From: an uncultured Acetatifactor sp.
GTDB taxonomy: Bacteria > Bacillota > Clostridia > Lachnospirales > Lachnospiraceae
Reading direction: 5' to 3'
DNA: 25,682 nt
NCBI GenBank assembly: GCA_910587755.1
Contig: CAJUNZ010000036.1
Location: forward strand, 1 to 25,682
Shown here: one piece after another, positions 16,741 through 23,723 of the stretch
Layout: the number at the start of each line of letters is the position of its first letter
Numbering within the stretch: the first letter of the stretch is position 1
The notes under the pieces: generated by a model
Told to the model about the DNA's origin: nothing
The model's database searches: none
The model's input: only the letters and a program-made list of their open reading frames with translations
Translations under genes and position numbers: made by a program

Positions 16741-17670
16741 TCAGCGGTGAATCCGGCTCACCTGCCCCAGAAAGAGCAGTCCTATCACGGCAAGCACTCC
16801 CAGTCCAATCTTCCCCGGCAGGGTGCCTGTCAAAAGCACCGCCGCCGGCATCTGCACCAGGCTGCCCACAGCCGCCAGAACCACAAACGACAGCCCCAGC
16901 AGCAGGGACATATTCACAAACGCTTCCCGCAGCATTCCTTTTCTGGCCTGGGACACCCGCAGGTATTCTCTCAGGCTTCTCCTGCTGCCGGAGACCAGTG
17001 CCGTAAAGTCAGCACAGTACCTCTGGCTGATCTCCATATTTCTGGCAAGTTCCTTAAATTTCGGATGCTCAATTTTCTCCGCCATGGACAGCAGAGCCAG
17101 ACTCACATCCCCCGTGGTCTGGGCCTCATAGTAGCACCCATCCAGCACACTCCTGATGGGTTCCTCCATATAGCGGCTCACCTGGTGGAACACAATAGTG
17201 ACCTCACCGGAAGTAATGCTGTAATTGCCCAGAAAATCCAATAGCTTCATCAGGTGGTCATTGACCGCTCTGAGACTGGCCGTCCTGAAATACCGCAGAA
17301 CCGCGAATTCCACTGCCAGGAATCCTCCTGCCCCGGGGACTGCCGCCCCAAGCCCCAGCAGCCCCGAGCACACCAGGGCGGAAACCGCCGCCCCCGCCAG
17401 GCTTACCGCAATCAAGCCCTCCGCCGTGAGACCTGGAAACCGCACTTTCAAACCGCAATAGTTCATCTCCCTCTCCAGGGACGCCCACAGGCCATCTTCC
17501 TGTTTCAACAAAAGCAGTCTGTGCCTTCCCTCCAGGTTCCTCTGCCTGGCGGCGGCCTCCATGTCCCCTCTGGCCTTCTTCAAGTACTCCGCCGAGCGCT
17601 GGGGCAGACGGACTGCCCAGAACAGCAGCCCAAATCCCAGCAGCAAAAGTAAAAATATCATCAGTTTCAC
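16741..17670 (-). CDS. tadB: TadB-like pilus platform membrane protein
   Basis: A 309-residue T2SSF-domain protein. An N-terminal helix (MIFLLLLLGFGLLFWAV), a linker, two central helices (LIAVSLAGAAVSALVC, LGLGAAVPGAGGFLAVEFAVL), the cytoplasmic F domain (LLDFLGNYSITSGEVTIVFHQV) and two C-terminal helices are visible. The start is GTG 17670, seven bases after GGAGGG, overlapping the cpaF stop as GTGA; an ATG three codons later is possible. In known Tad systems TadB and TadC form the membrane platform moved by the ATPase. The gap to tadC, unlike all other junctions of the operon, holds the minisatellite. Confidence 0.9.
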   Translation of the reverse strand: MKLMIFLLLLLGFGLLFWAVRLPQRSAEYLKKARGDMEAAARQRNLEGRHRLLLLKQEDGLWASLEREMNYCGLKVRFPGLTAEGLIAVSLAGAAVSALVCSGLLGLGAAVPGAGGFLAVEFAVLRYFRTASLRAVNDHLMKLLDFLGNYSITSGEVTIVFHQVSRYMEEPIRSVLDGCYYEAQTTGDVSLALLSMAEKIEHPKFKELARNMEISQRYCADFTALVSGSRRSLREYLRVSQARKGMLREAFVNMSLLLGLSFVVLAAVGSLVQMPAAVLLTGTLPGKIGLGVLAVIGLLFLGQVSRIHR

Positions 17671-18866
17671 ACCGATTCCCTCCCAAATATCTTCGTATAT
17701 GCCAGGCCCCTCCGGCCCTCATCCCATCCCCCGCATGTAAAAATCTCTTTTACCCTGTAGTGCTCCATAAACACCAGGGTGCGGAAACAGTCCATCATCT
17801 TCATCAGCTCATCCCGGGAGTAACGGCTGCCATACATGGCATAGTCCACCAGTTTGTCCGGCGCCTTATCGGCGGAGGGCGCATGGATGGTGGCGGCGCA
17901 GAGCTGCCCTGTATAAGCGGCGTTCAGCAGATACAGCGCCTCCGCTCCCTTCACCTCACCAATAATAAAGAAATCCACATCCATGGTCAGCCCGGCTATG
18001 CTGATCTCCTCCAGACCATAGCTCACCTGCTGCTCCCCGCTTCCCGGCAGGGAGTGAAGAAACATCATATCCGGGTGATATTTTGTCGTCAGTTCGTCCG
18101 CCTGCTGCGTCACCAACACCGCCATGTCATTGGGCAGTGTCTCTTTCAGGGCATTCAGCAGCGTGGTCTTACCGGAGGAATTGCCTCCGCAGATCAGGGT
18201 GGAGCCTTCCCGAAACCTGCTCACCAGAAGCTCTGCGGTCTCTCTGTCCAGCATTCCCTGTTCAATCAGCTCCCCCACCTGGGGAAAGGTTCTGGGAACT
18301 TTTCTGATACACAAATAAGGCTCGTCATAGGTGTTTACCAAAGGCATGGAAATGGTGAATCTCAAGATAAAGTCCGGATGGCTCTCGTTGTCCGTGAACC
18401 GCTGGATAGCGTTTAGATTAGAAATGTTGACCTGATTTCTAGTTGCAATATAGTCAATAAACTGTCTGTATTCCCCTGGGGAGGAGAAGGCCGCTCCAGC
18501 CTCCATCCTCTGCCCCTTCCGCTTAATGCGGATATTGTTATAGCCCACCACCCTGATATCCGACACTGTCCTGTCGTCAATAAGTGCGGACAGTCTGGAG
18601 TAGCCGAAAATATACTGCTCAAATGCCGTGAGCAGCCGCTCCCTGCCCTCCTGTGCCAGGTCATAGTAGGCCGCTATATGGCGCGCCGCCTCCTCCAAAA
18701 AGGCTTCTCTGCCAAGCTGCCCTTTTTTCATCTGCATCAGAGACTGCTGCTTTCCCGTGGTGTAATCCTCCACCAATTCCTGCAGCAGCTCCTCCTCCCG
18801 GGCACTGTTTTCTGTTTTTATGCTCCCATCACTCTCCTCCTGCATGCGCAAAAAGACACCGTGCAC
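17667..18866 (-). CDS. cpaF: CpaF/TadA secretion ATPase
   Basis: A 399-residue cytoplasmic ATPase of the type II/IV secretion (VirB11/GspE) superfamily. After an N-terminal helical region it shows the CpaF-type DIRVVGYNNIRIKRKG segment, the Walker A loop GGNSSGKTTLL near residue 225, the acidic Walker B-like strand DFFIIGEVKGAEAL near 300 and the ATIHAPSA histidine box. It would supply energy for pilus assembly through TadB/TadC. The start is GTG 18866 with GGAG seven bases upstream; ATG 18845 has no ribosome binding site. It is the first gene of the tad operon. No TadZ/CpaE gene precedes it. Confidence 0.93.
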   Translation of the reverse strand: MHGVFLRMQEESDGSIKTENSAREEELLQELVEDYTTGKQQSLMQMKKGQLGREAFLEEAARHIAAYYDLAQEGRERLLTAFEQYIFGYSRLSALIDDRTVSDIRVVGYNNIRIKRKGQRMEAGAAFSSPGEYRQFIDYIATRNQVNISNLNAIQRFTDNESHPDFILRFTISMPLVNTYDEPYLCIRKVPRTFPQVGELIEQGMLDRETAELLVSRFREGSTLICGGNSSGKTTLLNALKETLPNDMAVLVTQQADELTTKYHPDMMFLHSLPGSGEQQVSYGLEEISIAGLTMDVDFFIIGEVKGAEALYLLNAAYTGQLCAATIHAPSADKAPDKLVDYAMYGSRYSRDELMKMMDCFRTLVFMEHYRVKEIFTCGGWDEGRRGLAYTKIFGRESV

Positions 18867-18967
18867 CTGCGCTCTCCGCGCCTGATTTCAATAAAACAAC
18901 TGATAGCCGGCCGATTGAGGCCTGAAAAAAACCAAGAAATACAACTGATATTGTTGAAAAGAAGATG

Positions 18968-18986
18968 CTCAAGGTCGACTCTTGAG
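18968..18986. promoter_or_regulatory. Possible operator at the tad transcription start
   Basis: CTCAAG (18968-18973) and CTTGAG (18981-18986) form a dyad around GTCGACT, itself containing the palindrome GTCGAC. It covers roughly +1 to +19 of the predicted tad transcript, a typical repressor position. No regulator can be named. Confidence 0.3.
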
Positions 18987-18993
18987 TGCCTTT

Positions 18994-19022
18994 ACTTTAC
19001 ACCTGCAGGCCAGAAATGTCAA
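18994..19022 (-). promoter_or_regulatory. Promoter of the tad operon
   Basis: On the minus strand a perfect TTGACA (19022-19017), a 17-base spacer and TAAAGT (18999-18994, four of six consensus bases). Transcription would start near 18987, leaving a leader of about 120 bases before cpaF. Confidence 0.6.
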
Positions 19023-19053
19023 TACCCGAAATTGGATTTTTTCGAGTTTCATG

Positions 19054-19082
19054 TTGAGTTTTTTCTGAAAGGGTGGTATAAT
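19054..19082 (+). promoter_or_regulatory. Extended -10 promoter of the microprotein gene
   Basis: TTGAGT (19054-19059), a 17-base spacer and a perfect TATAAT (19077-19082) preceded by TGG, so an extended -10. Its -35 is only 31 bases from the -35 of the divergent tad promoter. Transcription would begin near 19089. Confidence 0.75.
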
Positions 19083-19100
19083 GAGAAAAATTCAGACTTA

Positions 19101-19255
19101 GGAACTGTAGAAAAATAAATGATACAGATTTCACAGGATATTTCCTCGAGGGTGCGGTAAAAAAACGCAGGCATAGGGCTAAAGGGAGACTTTTTATACC
19201 GTGCAGTCGGAGAAATAGACAAGTCAGAATGTGTCAGTTATTTTTCTACAGTCCC
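19101..19255 (+). ncRNA. Structured leader RNA of unknown class (or MITE-like element)
   Basis: A perfect 15-bp inverted repeat (ACTGTAGAAAAATAA at 19104-19118, its complement at 19238-19252) continues after one mismatch with 7 bp (19120-19126 with 19230-19236, one G-U). Inside are a small hairpin AGGA/TCCT (19135-19146) and a long hairpin, 19152-19159 with 19197-19204 (8 bp, two G-U), extended by AAAAA/TTTTT (19161-19165 with 19191-19195), capped by a GC-rich 25-base loop. It lies wholly in the transcribed leader of the microprotein gene, ending about 20 bases before its ribosome binding site. By eye it fits no riboswitch consensus I know, including the c-di-GMP classes. Terminal inverted repeats would also suit a small transposon-derived element. 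Confidence 0.5.
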
Positions 19256-19289
19256 TTACCATCAGGACATTCCAGGGAGGAAAGGAATT

Positions 19290-19400
19290 ATGTTTGTTTT
19301 ACTTGCAGGCGGACTGCTCATTGTCATTGTGGCCGTTATTATCGCAGTGGTATCCAGCGTTACCGCAGCCGTTGCCGTTGAATCCGACATTGAGTCTTAG
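19290..19400 (+). CDS. 36-residue membrane microprotein
   Basis: ATG 19290 has GGGAGGAAAGGA ending four bases upstream, one of the strongest ribosome binding sites in the window. The product starts MFVLLAGGLL, continues as one long Val/Ile/Ala helix (about residues 2-30) and ends AVESDIES, an acidic tail before TAG. It has a promoter, a leader RNA and a terminator of its own, so this is a dedicated transcription unit. The acidic tail is unlike the usual basic tails of type I toxins. Function unknown; its control region is shared with the divergent tad operon, which suggests but does not show a link. Confidence 0.7.
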   Translation: MFVLLAGGLLIVIVAVIIAVVSSVTAAVAVESDIES

Positions 19401-19469
19401 ACCGTTTTCTATTTTCGCAGCAATTCCGGCAGAGCGGGGAACTGTTGCGTCACCTGTTTTCACACAGCC

Positions 19470-19534
19470 GGGAGTGCCCGGAGCCGCAGGAAGAGATTCT
19501 GCCTCTTCCCGCTGTTCCGGGCACTCCCTTTTTT
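19470..19534 (+). terminator. Strong rho-independent terminator of the microprotein transcript
   Basis: A 13-bp perfect stem (GGGAGTGCCCGGA with TCCGGGCACTCCC) encloses a second stem (GGAAGAG with CTCTTCC) and is followed by six T residues. On the minus strand no T run follows, so it would not clearly end the convergent isomerase operon. Confidence 0.9.
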
Positions 19535-19571
19535 CGGGTTCCCCCGGGCCCCGCCAAAGCCCCCTTCTCTT

Positions 19572-21074
19572 TTAGGCAAAAGGATTTTCCGTGGAATAGA
19601 GCACACCCTTGGGCCTGTTGTAATCCAGGTCTTCCACGGGCACCCCTATGTATTTAAACACCTCATACAAAGCCTTGCCAAAATGGCCGAAAGCCACCGC
19701 CCCGTGGTGGGGGAAATTCTTCTCAATCAGCACATGGCGGTAGAACCGTCCCATCTCAGGAATGGCGAATACACCGATACTTCCAAAGGAACGGGTGGCC
19801 ACCGGCAGCACCTCCCCCTGGGCAATATAGGCCCGCAGCAGATTGTCCGCCGTGGACTGAAGCCGGTAGAAAGTGATATCCCCGGGCACAATATCTCCCT
19901 CCAGAGTGCCCTGAGTGACCTCCTCCGGAAGCGCCCTGGCCATGATCATCTGGTACTTCATGCTGCAGGAAGTAAGCTTCCCGGCGTTGGTATTACCGCA
20001 GTGGAATCCCATAAAAGTGTCACCGTGGGCATAGCTGAATTTCCCCTGGATGGATTCCCTGTACATGTCCCCGGGAACCGTGTTGTTGATGTCAAGAAGC
20101 GTGACCACATCACCGCTGACACAGGTTCCGATAAACTCACTGAGACAGCCGTAAATGTCCACCTCGCAGGACACAGGAATTCCCATGCCGGTGAGACGGC
20201 TGTTCACATAGCAGGGAACAAAACCGAACTGGGTCTGGAACGCAGGCCAGCACTTTCCGGCCAGGGCCACATATTTGCGGTATCCCCTGTGATCCCGGAC
20301 CCAGTCCAGAAGGGTCAGTTCGTACTGGGCCAGCCTGGGCAGAATCTCCGGCTTCCTGTTCCCTGCTCCCAGCTCCGCGGCCATCTCCTGAACCTTGGCA
20401 GGGATTCTCTCGTCCCCCTCATGCTTCTTAAACGCTTCAAAAAGATCAAGCTCCGAATTCTCCTCGATCTCCACCCCCAAGTTGAACAACTGCTTGATGG
20501 GCGCGTTGCAGGCCATAAAATTCAAAGGTCTGGGGCCGAAAGAGATAATTTTCAGATCACCCAGTCCCACCAGGGCTCTGGCAATGGGAATAAACTCATG
20601 GATTCTGTCCGCGCACTCCTGGGCGGTGCCCACGGGTTTTTCCGGAATATACGCCTTCACATTGCGCAGCTTTAGATTGTAGCTGGCGTTCAGCATGCCG
20701 CAGTAAGCGTCCCCCCGGCCTCCTGTAAGGTTCTCCTGTGTCTCCTCAGCGGCGGCGATGTACATGGCCGGACCGTCAAAATGTTTTGCCAGAAGCGTCT
20801 CTGAGATCTCCGGGCCAAAATTTCCCAGATAGACACACAGAGCGTTGCAGCCGTTTTTCCGGATGTCCTCCAGGGCCTGCACCATGTGGATCTCGCTCTC
20901 CACAATGCAGACCGGGCACTCATAGACTCCCTCCCCACCGTATTTCTGTGTGTAAGCCTCCATGAGAGCCTTCCTCCTGCCCACGGACAGACTCTCCGGA
21001 AAACAGTCCCGGCTCACCGCCACAACACCGATCTTTACCTGGGGCAGCAAACCTGCCCGCTGTACACTGTTCAT
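19572..21074 (-). CDS. L-fucose/L-arabinose isomerase family protein
   Basis: A 500-residue ketol-isomerase of the FucI/AraA superfamily. The N-terminal domain has the alternating alpha/beta pattern with VCIVESEIHMVQAL and CNALCVYLGNFGPE; the central and C-terminal parts show the metal-site region CEVDIYGCLSEFIG, DINNTVPGDM and FMGFHCGNTN, where a Glu, an Asp and a His would bind Mn2+. Family members interconvert aldoses and ketoses; the sugar used here cannot be told from sequence. ATG 21074 has AGGAGG eight bases upstream. It is the last gene of a three-gene operon, 21 bases after the SGNH hydrolase gene. Confidence 0.88.
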   Translation of the reverse strand: MNSVQRAGLLPQVKIGVVAVSRDCFPESLSVGRRKALMEAYTQKYGGEGVYECPVCIVESEIHMVQALEDIRKNGCNALCVYLGNFGPEISETLLAKHFDGPAMYIAAAEETQENLTGGRGDAYCGMLNASYNLKLRNVKAYIPEKPVGTAQECADRIHEFIPIARALVGLGDLKIISFGPRPLNFMACNAPIKQLFNLGVEIEENSELDLFEAFKKHEGDERIPAKVQEMAAELGAGNRKPEILPRLAQYELTLLDWVRDHRGYRKYVALAGKCWPAFQTQFGFVPCYVNSRLTGMGIPVSCEVDIYGCLSEFIGTCVSGDVVTLLDINNTVPGDMYRESIQGKFSYAHGDTFMGFHCGNTNAGKLTSCSMKYQMIMARALPEEVTQGTLEGDIVPGDITFYRLQSTADNLLRAYIAQGEVLPVATRSFGSIGVFAIPEMGRFYRHVLIEKNFPHHGAVAFGHFGKALYEVFKYIGVPVEDLDYNRPKGVLYSTENPFA

Positions 21075-21095
21075 CTTTCTTTCCTCCTGTATCTG

Positions 21096-21749
21096 CTATA
21101 TTTCTGCGCCCTGAAAGTGCGCCTGGGCGGGCTGGCCCGATTTCCACTGCTCTTTCCAGGCCCCGGCGATAAGCCCGTGCCCTGCCGCCGTGGGATGGAC
21201 GCCGTCAACAGTCCAGCGCTCCGGCGGAAGCTCCCTCCCCGCCCGGTCAAATACTTCCTGCAGGTCAATATACTCCAGGCCAAACTCCTCCGCCAGCTTC
21301 TGGGTAATATCCCGGCGGAGCTTTACCTGGCTTTCAAACATCTCCCAGTGCTCCCGGGTGGACGTGCCCGGCGTCACATAAGCCCCCATAAGGATTATCC
21401 GCACCCCCGGCAGCGCCGCGGCGGTCTCCTCCAGCAGAATCCGGTACACTTTCTCAAAAAGCCCAGGCTCCACCCCGTTCCCGCTGAGAAGCTCATGCCA
21501 CACATCGTTGACTCCCACCAGGATCGTCAGCACGTCCGGCTTCAGATTCAGACAGTCCTTCCTCCATCTGGCCAGAAGATCCACCACTCTGCTGCCGCTG
21601 ATGCCGCAGTTCATCACCACGCACTCCTCAGCTCCGGCGGTAAGCTCCGCCTCCAAAAGCCTGGGAAAACCGCTTCCCATGGCCTGGGGATCCTCATAGC
21701 CGGCCCTTCCGCAGTCCGTGATGGAATCCCCCTGAAACAAATACCTCAT
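21096..21749 (-). CDS. SGNH/GDSL-family hydrolase
   Basis: A 217-residue hydrolase without signal peptide, so cytoplasmic. The four SGNH blocks are present: GDSITD (catalytic Ser9), CGISGSR (Gly), GVNDVW (Asn) and WTVDGVHPT (Asp and His near residue 185). Cytoplasmic members of this kind usually act as acetyl-esterases on sugars. The start at 21749 is chosen for AGGAGG eight bases upstream and for the family's usual short lead into GDS; ATG 21755 and GTG 21782 are in-frame alternatives. It sits between the ABC-class ATPase and sugar isomerase genes, which suggests deacetylation of a sugar; that is inference. Confidence 0.9.
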   Translation of the reverse strand: MRYLFQGDSITDCGRAGYEDPQAMGSGFPRLLEAELTAGAEECVVMNCGISGSRVVDLLARWRKDCLNLKPDVLTILVGVNDVWHELLSGNGVEPGLFEKVYRILLEETAAALPGVRIILMGAYVTPGTSTREHWEMFESQVKLRRDITQKLAEEFGLEYIDLQEVFDRAGRELPPERWTVDGVHPTAAGHGLIAGAWKEQWKSGQPAQAHFQGAEI

Positions 21750-21782
21750 CTCCATTTCCTCCTTGCCAAAATCATCAGACAC

Positions 21783-23495
21783 TCATCCTCTGAACCGGTT
21801 CAGGCAGGCATAGAGCTCCTGGATTCTGGGCTTTGCCAGACCGCAGGGAATGTAAGAGCTGCAGAAAGGCTTCCACCCTTCCTTCTCCCAGAGCTGCCCC
21901 ACCTGCTCCACCACCTGGCGCACAGTCTTCTTTCCGTCCATAACCTCCTCCAGGCCATACCGCAGCAGATAGGCCAGGGCCGTCACCTGCTCTGAGTCCA
22001 GAAGCTGTTCCAGATACCTGACATTGACCTCCTCCTTGTCCAGGGAGAAAGACTCCAGACCGTAGGACTTTACCTTCATGTGCTCATGCCTGCAGTCCCC
22101 GCGCCTGGACCCGGAATGCTGCCCCCGGCGGTACGCAGGAAGCACCCTGACAAATTCCGGCACCTGGAAGCCCGGAGCCTGGATCCTGGGGGCAGTGTGT
22201 CCCTGGCAGAGCTCCTTCACCCGCTGGGTGATATCCACAGGCCGGTAACAGTCCATCATCAGAATGTGGTCCGCAATGTAGAAGAAGGCTCCGGAGCTTC
22301 CTGCCACCAGCACCGTGGAGATTCCGGCCTTCCCATAGAGTTCCAGAGCTCTCTCCAGAAAAGGGGTAATGGGCTCCTTATCCCGGCGGATAACCTGCTG
22401 CATAAACTCATCCCGAACCATGAAATTGGTGGCGGAAGTATCCTCATCAATGAGAAACAGTCTGGTGCGGGCCTCAATCCCCTCCACCACCGCCGCAGCC
22501 TGGGATGTGCTGCCGCTGGCGTCCTCCGTGGAGAACCGGGCCGTATCCTTTTTGTTGGGCAGATCATTGATAAAGAGGGAGATGTCCACATTTCTTATGG
22601 AGCGCCCATCCTCCGCCCTGAGCTTTACAGCCGTATCGTCGGTGATGACAAATTCCCTGCCATCCCCCTCAATATGATTGTAGATCCCCATCTGTATGGC
22701 CTCCAGAAGGGTGGATTTCCCATGGTAGCCCCCTCCCACAATAAGGGTGATCCCCTCCGGCAGAGCCATGCCTTTGATCTCCCCCCGATGGGGCAGCGTA
22801 AATGTCCGCTCCATGGACTCAGGGGAGGTAAAGGGGACGCTGTCCGAAAGAGGCAGATCGGACACGCCGCTCTTTCTGGGAAGGACGGAGCCGTTTGCCA
22901 CAAAAGCCACCAGTTTCTCCTCCCTTAAAATGCGACGGACCGCCTCCTGGTCCTGGGCCAGAAACACCACGCTCTCCACCTTTTTTGCATCCAGCCTGCC
23001 GTAGAACAGACTGTTCTCCATGCAGCGGGGCAGAAAATCAAACAGGATCTTGTCCAGCTCCCCTGCGTTGATGGTGCGCCCAAAGGCCGGAAAGCCCACG
23101 TGAAAGCGCACTGTCAGGCCGCTGTCCGTGATCTCACAGGCGCTGCGCTCCAGAACCGCCTGGCCGCAGCGGCTGATGGACAGCAGACCGCTTTTGCCGG
23201 ATCCCTTTGCCTTAAAATTGTACTGTTCAAACTGTTTGGACACCTGCCTGGTAAGATAGTCCTGCAGGGCAATGCGACAGCAGTCCTCCTTGTAATACTG
23301 AGCGGGAAATTTCGCCAGGGAATGGGGGATCTCCACATGGAGACTGGAGGGAGAGGCGAAAGGATCTCCCTGGACATGGTCGATCACCAGGGTGTACCGG
23401 TCGAATTTCCATGCCCCTGCCAGGGATTTATAGGCCGGGTAGCCCTTGTGGTCTATGGAGCGCAGCAGCGTGCGCAGTTCATTCTGTGTTTTCAT
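21783..23495 (-). CDS. ABC-class ATPase (ABC_ATPase, PF09818 family)
   Basis: A 570-residue soluble protein. The family opening MKTQNELRTLLRSIDHKGY, the atypical P-loop VGGGYHGKSTLLEA near residue 255, the STEDASGSTSQA signature-like segment, and the Walker B-like LFLIDEDTSATNFM near 345 identify the predicted ABC-class ATPases of this family. There are no membrane helices and no transport partner, so it is not an importer subunit. The biological role is not established. ATG 23495 fits the family; the TTG three codons upstream is too close to its ribosome binding site. It is the first gene of the operon with the SGNH hydrolase and isomerase. Confidence 0.9.
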   Translation of the reverse strand: MKTQNELRTLLRSIDHKGYPAYKSLAGAWKFDRYTLVIDHVQGDPFASPSSLHVEIPHSLAKFPAQYYKEDCCRIALQDYLTRQVSKQFEQYNFKAKGSGKSGLLSISRCGQAVLERSACEITDSGLTVRFHVGFPAFGRTINAGELDKILFDFLPRCMENSLFYGRLDAKKVESVVFLAQDQEAVRRILREEKLVAFVANGSVLPRKSGVSDLPLSDSVPFTSPESMERTFTLPHRGEIKGMALPEGITLIVGGGYHGKSTLLEAIQMGIYNHIEGDGREFVITDDTAVKLRAEDGRSIRNVDISLFINDLPNKKDTARFSTEDASGSTSQAAAVVEGIEARTRLFLIDEDTSATNFMVRDEFMQQVIRRDKEPITPFLERALELYGKAGISTVLVAGSSGAFFYIADHILMMDCYRPVDITQRVKELCQGHTAPRIQAPGFQVPEFVRVLPAYRRGQHSGSRRGDCRHEHMKVKSYGLESFSLDKEEVNVRYLEQLLDSEQVTALAYLLRYGLEEVMDGKKTVRQVVEQVGQLWEKEGWKPFCSSYIPCGLAKPRIQELYACLNRFRG

Positions 23496-23561
23496 TTTTG
23501 CCAATTCCTCTCTTTCCTCATGGGCGCCCCAGGCCGTGTCTCCCCTGGGCCTGCCCGGAAT

Positions 23562-23581
23562 GTGTAAAATTCAATTCACAC
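23562..23581. promoter_or_regulatory. Candidate operator in the isomerase operon leader
   Basis: A dyad with outer arms GTGT and ACAC and partly symmetric AT-rich interior spans 20 bases directly downstream of the predicted start of transcription. GntR- and LacI-family sites often look like this. No regulator gene is in the window. Confidence 0.35.
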
Positions 23582-23590
23582 CCAGAGATT

Positions 23591-23619
23591 ATTATTTCAT
23601 TTTCCACGGGTTTTTGCAA
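23591..23619 (-). promoter_or_regulatory. Promoter of the ABC ATPase-SGNH-isomerase operon
   Basis: On the minus strand TTGCAA (23619-23614), a 17-base spacer and AATAAT (23596-23591, five of six). Transcription would start near 23584, about 90 bases before the first ATG. Confidence 0.5.
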
Positions 23620-23667
23620 CCCCCAGAACCTTCCTTCCAGATAAAAATCGGCAAACACCCCCTGAAA

Positions 23668-23694
23668 GCCCTGCACCCATTACGCATGCAGGGC
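23668..23694 (-). terminator. Weak terminator-like hairpin after the SDR gene
   Basis: GCCCTGCA and TGCAGGGC form an 8-bp stem with an 11-base loop about 30 bases after the SDR stop. On the minus strand only TTTC follows, so termination would be inefficient. Confidence 0.35.
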
Positions 23695-23723
23695 CCCACC
23701 GACTGCTTAACCCTAAGGAACTG

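Noticed and set aside
19101..19255. c-di-GMP riboswitch or T-box
   Set aside because: A c-di-GMP switch before pilus genes would make sense, but the conserved GEMM or c-di-GMP-II bases are not visible, the element is oriented away from the tad genes, and the T-box GGTGG antiterminator is absent.
19290..19400. Type I toxin
   Set aside because: The small hydrophobic protein has an acidic, not basic, tail, and I see no convincing overlapping antisense RNA promoter; the inverted repeat lies in its own leader.
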